A stretch of DNA of 64,000 bases from Roseivirga thermotolerans (GCF_014653175.1 NZ_BNAG01000002.1:310001-374000); one strand, 5' to 3'; positions 34,024 to 43,089 are shown, counted from the first letter of the stretch. The notes: generated by a model not told the origin, from the sequence alone. Translations and numbers: made by a program.

Positions 34024-37000
34024 TCAGACTGATGGAGTAGAGTCGTTCCGGTTTTCAAGTTTTTGCAGTATGGCCTGCTTCAGGTCGTAGCTCACGCTAT
34101 AGGCACTGGTCCATTCGTTGCCAACAGCAATCAACTCAAAGTCGTTGAACAGCTGATAGGTTTTATGTCCTTGCGGAGTTATTACCACCAACTGGGCATC
34201 TATAATTGCCGCAAGCTGTGAGGCATCTTCTTTCTGGCTAAAGTCAATTCCATTTACAAATTGCTGAATGAATTCTGGGCTGTTTTCCATAACGGCATAA
34301 TCGGCAGGGTTAGCGGGGAAATCGTCTAACCCGGCTGCATGCAGCATGATGGCCTTTATGGATTCGGTTGGTGTCATATCAATGGATTTGGCTTTCGAAA
34401 GCTTAAGTTTTTTGCTCTCGGTGGGTGTAGGAATTGGGGTTGGAGCCGGTTTGTTCGGATAGGCCACCTGGTGTTTAGAACCGCTTTCTTCAGAAAGCGG
34501 ATAAACCTTGCCGGTGGGAGCAGAAACTTTTACACCTACTATATCGGCTATCTTCTTGAGCTTGTTGGCCCCCTTGGTACCTGCTCCTGTATTACAGCCT
34601 CTCAGAAAAATTTCACCGGTTTCTGCAAACTTGCCCTTAAGTCTTTGCAGTTGTGGTTTCCACTCTGATTCGTTACTGTTTATGTACTTATTGGTCTTTA
34701 GTACTTTGGCACTACCCATTACTATAATGCCTTTGTTGCCATGGCCAATAATGGTAAGCTTGCCTATCTTTTGACCTTCTTTGAGGTGGTTTAGTACCTT
34801 ATCGACCATGTCTTTCACGCTTCCGGCCCTTAACTCACCGAGAGTGAATAGTGCACTGCCTCCCAGGTAACCATCATTGTTGTGATCAATCACCGTAATA
34901 TCTACGGTGGTGTTAGTACCAAAGTCTTCAGCCCTTTGCGAACTATTGTAAGAGAGTTTGGAGTTGGGATCGAAGAGGGTCAATACTTGCTCGCGCAAGT
35001 GGGGGCTAAGTTCATAGGCCAGGGTAAAGTCTTTGTCTATCAAATGGTGGAAGTCGTTGAAGATTGTAAGGTGCTGGTATTGGCCCCCTCGTTTGAGGAA
35101 TACAAGGCCATTGGCTTTGGCCGCAAGCCCTTTCAGATCGGCTGCATCGGTGGGTGTCAACTGGGTTTGGAAGTTGCCAATCCACTCGCTATCGGTTTTG
35201 CTAATATCGGCCTGTTCCGGTTTCTCGTTCCAGTTTATTTCTTCACGGGTACTGAATAGTATTTCTTCTAAATCTCTAAAGAGCATACTGTTTGGATTGG
35301 TGTGGGCTGTGGCCTTGGCTGCTTTTTCTTCGCTAGGTGTTTTTTTGGGTATTGGAGCCGGAGAACCCGGGAAGGCCACCTGATGCACCGAACCGGCTTC
35401 TTCGGAGCTGTCGTATACCTTGCCTGTGGGGGCATATACTTTCACGTTTAGAAAATCGGCCAGTTCCTTAAGTTTTTTACTTCCGGCCTGTCCGGCTCCC
35501 ACATTGCAGCCTCTGAGAAAGAGTTCTCCACGGGTTTCGTCAAACTTATCCTTTAACTTAGCCAGCTCCGGTTTCCATAGGGTAGCATCACCATTGATTA
35601 TCTTACCTCCGATGTTGCCCATACCGGCCCCTACAGAAATATTGCCTTTGGCTCCGTGGCCGCTTAGAGTGAGTCTTCCAATTTTTTGTCCCGGCTGCAA
35701 GTGTGCTAATACTTTCTGTACCATGTCACTCACGCTGGTGGCTCTTAATTCTCCTGCTACGGCAGAGGCCCTTTGCGGAATAAAGCCATTGTCCATGGTC
35801 TTATCGGCTTGCTCCAACACCTCTATGTTCACAATGGTGTTTTTAGATTGTGCTGATACCGGAGGCATTTCCAGGTCTTCAAAGGCCAGGTAATCATCTT
35901 CTATGGCAATAGAGGCTCCCTTTTCCGTACTTCGGTTTTTCTCAATCTGCTCGAATAAGTCGTAGGGTTCATTGGTAACCTGAGCAGGGGTCTGCTCTTT
36001 TGGGGGAGTAGCTTCGGCTTTGGCAGGGGCAGAAGGAGCTTCGGGTACTTCATCGTCCAAATGCACCTCTCTTTTGTGATCTACCAGGTTTTTGGTTTCC
36101 GGATCGTAGAGTTTTTCACCACTCAGTATGGCTTTTAGATCTTTGGCAAAATCTATTTCCTCTTTGGTTTTTGAATCGGGTTTATCGGGAACTTCCTCTT
36201 CCAATCGGTCGAAGTCAGGAATGTCTTTGGCCAATACGGCAGAACCGTTGCCACCGGAAGGATTATCGAGCTTTTGGTCAATGCGATTCATTTCCCTGTC
36301 TACCTGATCGGAAGGTTCTGCCGGTTTAAGGTCCGAGAATTTATCTGTTCCAATGGTAGCTCTTCGGGGAGAGGCGGTGTTAGGGGAGTCGTCTTTGTAT
36401 ACATAGTCATTGTTTACCAGCTCAAAAGAACCTTGCGCTTCGGCTTCTTCTGATGGACTGAAAAACTCTTTAATTGCGCTTTCGGCTGATTGTTCGTGGG
36501 TTATTTCAATAGATTCTGAGTTGAATTGAAGTTGAATGGCCGAGAGGTCGTCATAGAACTGCTCGGAACGGCTTTGTCGGGTTAGTCGAAGCGATTGAGC
36601 TACAGCCTGGTTTTGAGGGATTTCGATATGGTAGGCAGGGTCGTCCGGTGGCAAAAAATACCTCGATATTCGACTTTCTGTTTTTATGGCTTTCTCGAAA
36701 GCGGGTTTGTCTTCTATAGATGATGGTGCAATGTCAATGATGTTTACCTGGCTTGGATCGGCCGTATGTCGCGAAACGTTAGTGGGTCCCAACGCATTAA
36801 TTTTGGCTAGCATTCCGGCTATTATTTCACTCTTGCTTTTGCCTTCGGCTTTTAATCTCACGTACTCCTGAATTACTTTGTCTCCACCGGATCCATAGAG
36901 CCTCAGTTGAGCTTCTACTCCCTCATTTTCAAGATTTCTGTACATAATGGCGGCCTGATCTTCGGGTGTTCGGGTACTGTCTGAGATAGTGGCCTTGGTG

Positions 37001-37191
37001 AGATTGGCAGCTTTGAGCAGGTCTTTTATAACCTGAAGAGAATAATCGGAAACGGCTGCCTGATTGACTCCATTTTTGAATGAAACAATAATTTCGCTTT
37101 TGTTGAACATGTAAGGACGAGAGTCCCGGTGTCGTTTGGCAGGGGAGGTTCGTTTCAATTCTTTCTGAAGGGCGTTTAATCGATTCTTCAT
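34024..37191 (-). CDS. Large protein: M15-like peptidase domain plus two caspase-like (DUF4347-type) domains (system gene H)
   Basis: The product has 1055 residues and no signal peptide. Residues 1-12 are the shared tag MKNRLNALQKEL. Residues ~40-192 resemble an M15 zinc peptidase: VSRHTAD (His141), IIDIAP (Asp153), AYHIEIP (His188). Residues 200-450 are a disordered acidic linker with motifs RSEQFYDDLSAIQL and YDLFEQIEKN. Residues ~452-610 and ~760-912 are two DUF4347-like clan CD-type domains, with His512 (LSGHG) / Cys562 (LRGCNVG) and His817 (IGHG) / Cys866 (LRGCNTG). Each is followed by a companion domain (~665-745; ~970-1048) sharing FNDF and a helical tail. A tandem duplication of [caspase-like + companion] explains the layout. 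Proteolytic activity is inferred, not shown. Confidence 0.82.
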   Translation of the reverse strand: MKNRLNALQKELKRTSPAKRHRDSRPYMFNKSEIIVSFKNGVNQAAVSDYSLQVIKDLLKAANLTKATISDSTRTPEDQAAIMYRNLENEGVEAQLRLYGSGGDKVIQEYVRLKAEGKSKSEIIAGMLAKINALGPTNVSRHTADPSQVNIIDIAPSSIEDKPAFEKAIKTESRISRYFLPPDDPAYHIEIPQNQAVAQSLRLTRQSRSEQFYDDLSAIQLQFNSESIEITHEQSAESAIKEFFSPSEEAEAQGSFELVNNDYVYKDDSPNTASPRRATIGTDKFSDLKPAEPSDQVDREMNRIDQKLDNPSGGNGSAVLAKDIPDFDRLEEEVPDKPDSKTKEEIDFAKDLKAILSGEKLYDPETKNLVDHKREVHLDDEVPEAPSAPAKAEATPPKEQTPAQVTNEPYDLFEQIEKNRSTEKGASIAIEDDYLAFEDLEMPPVSAQSKNTIVNIEVLEQADKTMDNGFIPQRASAVAGELRATSVSDMVQKVLAHLQPGQKIGRLTLSGHGAKGNISVGAGMGNIGGKIINGDATLWKPELAKLKDKFDETRGELFLRGCNVGAGQAGSKKLKELADFLNVKVYAPTGKVYDSSEEAGSVHQVAFPGSPAPIPKKTPSEEKAAKATAHTNPNSMLFRDLEEILFSTREEINWNEKPEQADISKTDSEWIGNFQTQLTPTDAADLKGLAAKANGLVFLKRGGQYQHLTIFNDFHHLIDKDFTLAYELSPHLREQVLTLFDPNSKLSYNSSQRAEDFGTNTTVDITVIDHNNDGYLGGSALFTLGELRAGSVKDMVDKVLNHLKEGQKIGKLTIIGHGNKGIIVMGSAKVLKTNKYINSNESEWKPQLQRLKGKFAETGEIFLRGCNTGAGTKGANKLKKIADIVGVKVSAPTGKVYPLSEESGSKHQVAYPNKPAPTPIPTPTESKKLKLSKAKSIDMTPTESIKAIMLHAAGLDDFPANPADYAVMENSPEFIQQFVNGIDFSQKEDASQLAAIIDAQLVVITPQGHKTYQLFNDFELIAVGNEWTSAYSVSYDLKQAILQKLENRNDSTPSV

Positions 37192-37193
37192 GA

Positions 37194-37916
37194 TTAGTTC
37201 TTTAAGTTCAGTGTGTACAATGCGTATGGGTCAAAGGCAATCATTACCTCATTGGCTTGGCTAAGTGTCTGGTCTTGAGGGATTATAACCCTAACCAGTT
37301 CTTCGGAGGCTTCCAGTACCTGTGCTTCCTTATTGTTTATTTTTACCACCGGGGTAAAGTCGCTGCTAAGAGCCAGGTATTCTCCGCGAATGTCTAGCAG
37401 GCGGTTGTTATTGGCCTGAGAGAGGGATACTTTTTGAATGCGCGGTGCGTGCTGATCTCTCCTGGATCTGTTAATGAGATTGGCCAGTTTGTTGTAGTTA
37501 ATGGGTTTGCCGGTTTTTTTGAGAATGGGTTCGGTCTTCTTCAGATCGCCCACGCTGGTGATTCCTATTTTTCTAAGCTCTTTTTTGGTTTCCTGATCTA
37601 TGTCTTCCACTTCTTCAATAGAAATGTCATTGGCACTGGGGGCCTTAGATGTTTCCCTCACCTGTCTGTCGGTAATAGAACCCAGCTGTAAGGAGACTTT
37701 GGAGGCTCCCTGCTGACCTGGTTTGGCAGTTAAGAAGCGGATGTCGTCACCATCGAATTCAGGAAAAATCTGTAGTTCCAGTTCAACATCTTTCACCGAA
37801 TAGGTGAGTGGCTTGTTGAGTGCCTTTACCGCCAAAGTTTCGCGCACTTTGTCTAATTCTACAGTGAGCGTGTCAATGAAGGTTTCCAGTTTCCACGATT
37901 GATTGTTACTTCTCAT
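37194..37916 (-). CDS. Trypco2-like / helix-hairpin-helix / IPT-like three-part protein (system gene G)
   Basis: The product has 240 residues and no signal peptide. Residues ~8-78 fit the Trypco2 ('trypsin-co-occurring') pattern: an initial helix ETFIDTLTVELDKVRE, then LTYSVKDVELELQIFPEF and GASKVSLQLGSI. This domain is known from protease-containing conflict systems. Residues ~98-150 look like a helix-hairpin-helix (DIDQETKKELRKIGITSVGD). Residues ~158-240 resemble an IPT/TIG immunoglobulin-like domain (LLDIRGEYLALS, LVRVIIPQDQ). Adapter function is likely. Domain names come from motif resemblance only. Confidence 0.68.
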   Translation of the reverse strand: MRSNNQSWKLETFIDTLTVELDKVRETLAVKALNKPLTYSVKDVELELQIFPEFDGDDIRFLTAKPGQQGASKVSLQLGSITDRQVRETSKAPSANDISIEEVEDIDQETKKELRKIGITSVGDLKKTEPILKKTGKPINYNKLANLINRSRRDQHAPRIQKVSLSQANNNRLLDIRGEYLALSSDFTPVVKINNKEAQVLEASEELVRVIIPQDQTLSQANEVMIAFDPYALYTLNLKN

Positions 37917-38193
37917 CTTTTTCCAGGCTTATGTTTACTTTGAGTTGATGAAAAACAGGCATAAATGAGGTTTCTACAGTTTGTGTGGGTGGAGCACTAC
38001 CTAATACCATCTCTCCACTTTCTGTCATTATCACATCCATTTCTATGGGAGTAGAAATGCTCATATTTTCCAGGTAGAGACTAAGGCCTTGTTCCTCATC
38101 GCGCAATTCTCCGGCTATGTCAATCATATCGCTGAAGAACCCGGAAACTGGGGCTAGGGCCTCATCAATCAATTGGTAGAACTCTTTTTCCAT
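37906..38193 (-). CDS. Small unknown protein (system gene F)
   Basis: The product has 95 residues. An acidic helical start (EFYQLIDEALAPVSGFFSDM) is followed by strand-rich sequence: YLENMSISTPIEMDVIM, SFMPVFHQLKVNISLEK. The last two blocks resemble the 48-residue product encoded immediately upstream (NMNISGIQINGMKV; SLMPIKTVNISHK), so they share a small beta module. Some similarity in style to DUF2589-type proteins (paired strands, polar tail) is noted but not demonstrated. It overlaps the next gene downstream by 11 bases. Confidence 0.68.
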   Translation of the reverse strand: MEKEFYQLIDEALAPVSGFFSDMIDIAGELRDEEQGLSLYLENMSISTPIEMDVIMTESGEMVLGSAPPTQTVETSFMPVFHQLKVNISLEKDEK

Positions 38194-38194
38194 A

Positions 38195-38341
38195 TTATTT
38201 GTGGCTTATGTTCACGGTCTTAATGGGCATGAGGCTTACCTTTTCTTCGAACAATACCTTCATTCCGTTAATCTGAATGCCCGATATGTTCATGTTTTGG
38301 CTCAGGCCCTGTTTTATGGGATATTTTGTTGGGTTTTTCAT
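38195..38341 (-). CDS. 48-residue unknown protein (system gene E)
   Basis: An ATG at 38341 opens 48 codons ending in TAA at 38195-38197, one base before the next start, filling an otherwise empty gap in the operon. The product reads MKNPTKYPIKQG..., then NMNISGIQINGMKVLFEEK and SLMPIKTVNISHK. The second half matches the core of the 95-residue neighbour. Tight spacing on both sides (1 and 9 bases) and the paralogy support translation. No function is known. Confidence 0.62.
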   Translation of the reverse strand: MKNPTKYPIKQGLSQNMNISGIQINGMKVLFEEKVSLMPIKTVNISHK

Positions 38342-38350
38342 GTCAATGAT

Positions 38351-40315
38351 TTATCGGTCTGAACTTACTCCTATAAAGTGCACCGCGGCAGGTAGCCCAA
38401 AGTGCACGGTTTCTTCGGTAAAGGCTGTCGGCTGGCCGTTGAGGTCGGCCTCAGCTGTCTTTTTCAATACAATCTCTCTGATTTGCAGTTCGGGAAATAT
38501 CCAAAGTGCTAAAGTGTCTCCGGTTCTTCCTCTGAACTCCAGTTGTGTTCGGGCCGAAAAAGCAGACTGCCCTACAAAGTGGTCGCTGCTTAGAGCCTCC
38601 AGTTGATCTTGGGAAAGCGAAGGGTAATCGCTTACACGAGGCAATAGCTGGTTGAGCAATGTAATGCTTGCTTCAAAGCCACTAAGCAACTTGCCCTGTA
38701 CGTTCCGCTCCTCTCCAAACTCTGCCGGGTTATTCCATTTTATCCGGGTTTGGTTCTGTGCATTCCTGCTGGTTTGGTTAGAAAGCTGATAAATGTACTT
38801 GGTGTCGAAAGTGACCTTTCGTGTAGAACCCTTAAGGTCGGCTTGCCATACTTTGTGCCAGAAGTCCCTGTGCTGGTTCACATCGTTTAGAGGAGCCGAT
38901 GAGCCTACCACACCTCCCACGTGGCCAAACATATAGGCCGAAGTAAAGGTGACCAGAGTAGTTTTCTGAGTGCCTATTTTTTGTCCCTTACTGTTTTTCC
39001 AGACCAGCGAGAGGCAAAGCAGCAGGTCTTTGTTAGAAGGTACATCCAGCAGTTCATGGGCTTCGAAAGAAATGGTGTCCAAAACTTCCCCATTTTGGAG
39101 GGTGGGCACTTTGAACTTCTTTTCTACAAACACCGTGAGTTTTTCAGGGTCTTTGATAATTACCTGCACAATGGTTTCGGGCAGGGTTTTGGGGGTGCTC
39201 ACCTGAATGGGCACCCTAATGGCAGCACCTTTGAGAAAGGCTTTGCTCTGAGACTTGCCCGATTCGGCTCTTTTGAGTTTAAAGTCGAAATCTACTGATC
39301 TGATCTGCTTAAACGGGATGGCCTTGGCATTACTTGCCAGCATCAGGCTCATTCCGGCCAGAATTCGTTCCACTGAGGGGTCGTCTACACCAGGGTTAAG
39401 TTTTTCCAGGTGCTCCATATCTTGCTTGTCTAGCTTGGCCGTGCCATCGATTATGGTGTTCAGCATTTTATTCGGGCTTTCTATTATTGATTTCATTACC
39501 TCCGGAGAAAGCACCTTCTGGAGCATGGGAATCAGTGCAGCCAGTGCCGGAGCCACCTTGGCTTCGGAATATTGGCTTTGTGCCCTGGCGGTGGAAAGGT
39601 TGGGGAGTTTTTCGAGCACAGTTTTGACCAGGTTAAGAAATTCAGGACTCGTAAGGTCTATGGAAGCTCTCCCATTGCCTGCCTGGGCAGGAGCGGTTGC
39701 TGTAGCTCCACCGTTGAGTAGGCCTCCTCCGGCACCACCTAACAGGCTGCCTACAATATTGGCTATGCCCGATGCTCCTCCGGCACCCGATACCAATCCT
39801 TTGAGTATGGGGCCTGCAGCACTTATAACTCCCGGTATGGCTGCAATTAACCCTTGAATGAACATGGCATCGCTATATTGCTCTTCTTTTAGTGTAAGCG
39901 GTTTATGGTCTATGTTAATTGTATTCATGGTTTGTTGGTTTGAAAATCCTAACTCTGGCATGGTGAAATCTCCACCGTTTCCATTCAATGAAGACAGTAT
40001 TCGAATGCTTATCAGGTCGGAGAAGGTTGCCCCCGTTTGTTTGCGATCGGCATAGCTAATTAGCTGCACATACGACTGCCTTTCCTGAAGGCGTTCGTTA
40101 GGCAATACTATCTTACCTCTTCCTAGGGCTTGCTCAGGTATGTTTTTGAGCGGGGTGGTGTAATAGACGTTGTCTATAAACCTAAGCCCTGATCGCTTGG
40201 ATCTTCGGGTTTCGCGCCCTACACCCAACTTGAAGAAGCGATTGGCTCCCAAGTCGAAGGTGAAGTGATGATTTCCTCCGAAGCTACCTTCATATTTTAG
40301 ATAAGCCAGGGCCAC
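38351..40315 (-). CDS. Unknown 654-residue protein with Gly/Ala-rich hydrophobic stretch (system gene D)
   Basis: No signal peptide and no recognised domain. The N-terminal 130 residues are beta-rich (YEGSFGGNHHFTFDLGANRF). Residues 151-203 are hydrophobic, Gly/Ala-rich and weakly helical (FIQGLIAAIPGVISAAGPIL then GLVSGAGGASGIANIVGSLL), like a membrane-inserting or self-assembling segment. The centre is helical (KVAPALAALIPMLQKVL). The C-terminal half is again beta-rich with aromatic strands (LSLVWKNSKGQKIGTQKTTL). It may be the structural or membrane-acting part of the system (inference). It is separated by 2 bases from the next gene. Confidence 0.72.
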   Translation of the reverse strand: MALAYLKYEGSFGGNHHFTFDLGANRFFKLGVGRETRRSKRSGLRFIDNVYYTTPLKNIPEQALGRGKIVLPNERLQERQSYVQLISYADRKQTGATFSDLISIRILSSLNGNGGDFTMPELGFSNQQTMNTINIDHKPLTLKEEQYSDAMFIQGLIAAIPGVISAAGPILKGLVSGAGGASGIANIVGSLLGGAGGGLLNGGATATAPAQAGNGRASIDLTSPEFLNLVKTVLEKLPNLSTARAQSQYSEAKVAPALAALIPMLQKVLSPEVMKSIIESPNKMLNTIIDGTAKLDKQDMEHLEKLNPGVDDPSVERILAGMSLMLASNAKAIPFKQIRSVDFDFKLKRAESGKSQSKAFLKGAAIRVPIQVSTPKTLPETIVQVIIKDPEKLTVFVEKKFKVPTLQNGEVLDTISFEAHELLDVPSNKDLLLCLSLVWKNSKGQKIGTQKTTLVTFTSAYMFGHVGGVVGSSAPLNDVNQHRDFWHKVWQADLKGSTRKVTFDTKYIYQLSNQTSRNAQNQTRIKWNNPAEFGEERNVQGKLLSGFEASITLLNQLLPRVSDYPSLSQDQLEALSSDHFVGQSAFSARTQLEFRGRTGDTLALWIFPELQIREIVLKKTAEADLNGQPTAFTEETVHFGLPAAVHFIGVSSDR

Positions 40316-40317
40316 AA

Positions 40318-41358
40318 CTACTTAGGTGTTGGACTGGTTGGTGGAGCGGCCTGTTGCGAACCGTTGTTAGTAACGGGGCCGTACATCTGGGCAAAGTTAT
40401 CTAACTGAAAGTGGTCGGTCTTAAACACAATTTCCACTTCACCCATAAGCTTGGCTTTGAGTTCGTCATTGGCCACACTTTTGGCCGAGCTCACGCTCAT
40501 GTTGGTGTTTCTGGTACTGCTTGTGCTACCACCTCCGGCTCTGAAAATGCCAAACAAACCTCCACCAACACGGCTCGACTTGCCACTGGAGGTTGAGTTT
40601 TTATTAAGTGCTTTGTCTTGTTTTTGCACATTCCGGTTGGCCTTAAAGTCGAACACTACCCCGGCTTTTACCTTACCTTTTTCTACCACCAGGCGCGTAA
40701 CCCCCATGAGTATCATTTCGCGCAAAGCGGTACGGTGTTCTTTGGCCATGGCTATTTTAGCCTCCATTATTTTGGCTTTTATCTGGTTGTCTCCCAGGTC
40801 TACAGGCTCACCGTTTGAGTTTGTTAGCACCGTCTTTTGTCCATCGCCACTATTGCCGCTGTCTGAGTCATCATCCAGGTCTTGAAAAGACATGCCGAAT
40901 TCATCGCTGTTGTTTTCGGCCAGATAGGCAAAAGTGGTGGTATCATCAATTTTGTTGATGAAAGAGGCCAAATCGGTTGTGGCCTGTTTCATCAGGCGGA
41001 TGTAATCGTCTGTTTGCGACTTCATTACGTCCATGTTGGCATCGAAAACCGAACGCAGTAAGTCCCCTACAAAATCGGCAAAGTTAATGTCTTCCTGAAG
41101 GTCTTTGAAGGCATCCACTCCAGCCTCATAATTGGGGGCATGGCGACTGTCGTCAATGTTGTCGCTGGCTTTGGGTACATTGGCCATGGCGGTGGTTAAA
41201 CCACTCTGGTGGGCCAGCTTGTCGTATTCTGCTTTTACGGTTTCTCTATAAATAGACTTCTGGTCTTTTATGGGCATGCTTCTGAAAGAAGGGGAGAGTG
41301 CCAGGGCATTGCGCGCCTTAGACCGGGCTATTTCCTTTAATTGTTCTTCTTGTGTCAT
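40318..41358 (-). CDS. Unknown 346-residue protein, DUF2589-like C-terminal half (system gene C)
   Basis: The N-terminal ~130 residues are helical and charged (QEEQLKEIARSKARNALALS; DFVGDLLRSVFDANMDVMK). An acidic Ser/Gly/Asp linker follows near 155-175. The C-terminal half has paired strands (RLVVEKGKVKAGVVFDFKA; LMGEVEIVFKTDHFQLDNFA) split by a Ser/Gly-rich segment (GGGSTSSTRNTNMSVSSA). That arrangement resembles DUF2589-type proteins, which are uncharacterised. The Pro/Gln tail is disordered. Not secreted. The family call is tentative. Confidence 0.7.
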   Translation of the reverse strand: MTQEEQLKEIARSKARNALALSPSFRSMPIKDQKSIYRETVKAEYDKLAHQSGLTTAMANVPKASDNIDDSRHAPNYEAGVDAFKDLQEDINFADFVGDLLRSVFDANMDVMKSQTDDYIRLMKQATTDLASFINKIDDTTTFAYLAENNSDEFGMSFQDLDDDSDSGNSGDGQKTVLTNSNGEPVDLGDNQIKAKIMEAKIAMAKEHRTALREMILMGVTRLVVEKGKVKAGVVFDFKANRNVQKQDKALNKNSTSSGKSSRVGGGLFGIFRAGGGSTSSTRNTNMSVSSAKSVANDELKAKLMGEVEIVFKTDHFQLDNFAQMYGPVTNNGSQQAAPPTSPTPK

Positions 41359-41410
41359 CGTTGAAATGATTTAATGGTTTTTGAACATGAGTGAATGGTG
41401 GCCTCTGGGT

Positions 41411-43081
41411 TTAGAAGTCCCAATCATCATTATCCTCATCCAACATGTTGTCAATTTCTCTCTCGTTATAGCCATCATTGTCATCATTATCAATGAGTTG
41501 ACTTTGAGATATGATGAAGTTCTCGGCAATGTGAAGGAATTCAACAAAGTTTTCTTCTGTAACAGAACCTTCATCGAAATCGGCTATCCAACGCAACAGC
41601 TTATTGCCTTCTATGGCAGCTCTTCTCAGGGCCGAAACGTTCGGAATAGAGTCAAACTCTGACTGGCTTACGCGCTCTATTACCTTCCACATGCTTTTCT
41701 GATAACCATAGCCCAGTTGGTCTACTACGGTTTGCTCACGCAGTATCTCAATGGCGCTTTGCAGGTGGGCGTACATTTCGCGGGTCATGGCTTTTACCAT
41801 GCCGCTGGTACGAGTGGTAAGGTTATACTGGATGTCTTTAAGCGATTGGTAAACAGGGGTTTTTGAAATATAATCGGGGCTGTCGGCCGACTCATATTTT
41901 TCTATGTAGCGTACAACTTCTTCCATGAGCACCTCCCACAGTTGTGAGAACTCCTCGTTGGCCACCATGTTATCGAGCATTTCGGCATCGCCAATGTTGA
42001 GCACCTGTTTGTAGAACATGGCTCTTTCTTCCATAGTGGTGCGTTCTTCACGAAGCTTGTAGTAGCGATATAACTTTGAGGAGGTTTCTCCCTGTGGAAT
42101 GTCCAGTCGGCCTTGAGTCCAGGCCAGAATAATGGCATCGGCAACTCTGAAAATACCCAGGTCATCGCCTAGTGTTTTAATGTAGAAAAGAGCCGCAGCG
42201 GCATAAATATTTTCTTTGTCTACTCCTTGTTCTTCAATCGTTTCAAAGGTATCTACCGAATAGTCCCACTCGCTGTCATAAGTGTTGGAATACAAATTAC
42301 TTATGGGGTCTTCACCGTTCGAGCTTTTTTTAATGGCCTGAGCATAGGCGTAAAACAGAGCTTCATCGAATTTTTGAGAGGGGTTGTTAATGGCGTCCTG
42401 AGTGACCACCAGACCTACACTCATAAGGTAATTGGCCATTGATTTTTTGACTTCATCGGTGGCTTTGGAAGGGTCTACCTCAGGTTTGGGGCGCGAAAAG
42501 AAGGCCTCAATGAGATCAGGAATAAGGCCCAAATCGTCCAGTTCATTGATAAGTTTTAGGATGGGCGATTGAGTGGCATTAATAGAGGGGTTCTTCTTTA
42601 TCACCTCCGTTAATAGGGCTTTGATGGAAACCGCTTGTTTGTCAATGTTGGCATCGTCCATTACATGCCTGATAGCTTCGCTGAAGAACTCTACTTTCAT
42701 GCGATTGGTCAGGGCCGATACTCTGGAGTATATACCCTGAGTATCGGTAATTCCTTCTTTGAGAATCACCTCATGAAGAATGGTTACATAGAGGCTTTCT
42801 TCGGCCAGCAGATACCGGAGGGTATTGTGTATACCGCTCTTATTGATTTTTTTACTCACTTCATCGATAGTGAGGGAGTAGCCCGCTTTAATAAGCTCTT
42901 GCCTCTTGGCTTGATGCTCCTTAGAGGCTTTCTCTTTAAGGATTTTGAGGGCATGTTTGCTGTGCTCATCTGCCGTTAGCCGGGGAGCTGCAATTCTAAA
43001 TTCATTGGCTACCAGTTCCAGTAATTGGTAGTCTAAACCTACTGATTCTACGGTGCCGTTGTTTTCGTTTTTGGTTTTCAT
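41411..43081 (-). CDS. Unknown 556-residue all-helical protein with acidic tail (system gene B)
   Basis: No signal peptide or membrane helix. Nearly all predicted alpha-helix (ELVANEFRIAAPRLTADEHS; LFYAYAQAIKKSSNG; AAAALFYIKTLGDDLGIF), with a very acidic C-terminus (DNDDNDGYNEREIDNML). No repeat signature or catalytic motif could be recognised. It may be a scaffold on which the other components assemble. The 52-base gap to the downstream gene is the largest in the operon, so an internal promoter there is possible. Confidence 0.72.
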   Translation of the reverse strand: MKTKNENNGTVESVGLDYQLLELVANEFRIAAPRLTADEHSKHALKILKEKASKEHQAKRQELIKAGYSLTIDEVSKKINKSGIHNTLRYLLAEESLYVTILHEVILKEGITDTQGIYSRVSALTNRMKVEFFSEAIRHVMDDANIDKQAVSIKALLTEVIKKNPSINATQSPILKLINELDDLGLIPDLIEAFFSRPKPEVDPSKATDEVKKSMANYLMSVGLVVTQDAINNPSQKFDEALFYAYAQAIKKSSNGEDPISNLYSNTYDSEWDYSVDTFETIEEQGVDKENIYAAAALFYIKTLGDDLGIFRVADAIILAWTQGRLDIPQGETSSKLYRYYKLREERTTMEERAMFYKQVLNIGDAEMLDNMVANEEFSQLWEVLMEEVVRYIEKYESADSPDYISKTPVYQSLKDIQYNLTTRTSGMVKAMTREMYAHLQSAIEILREQTVVDQLGYGYQKSMWKVIERVSQSEFDSIPNVSALRRAAIEGNKLLRWIADFDEGSVTEENFVEFLHIAENFIISQSQLIDNDDNDGYNEREIDNMLDEDNDDWDF

Positions 43082-43089
43082 AATGTGTA

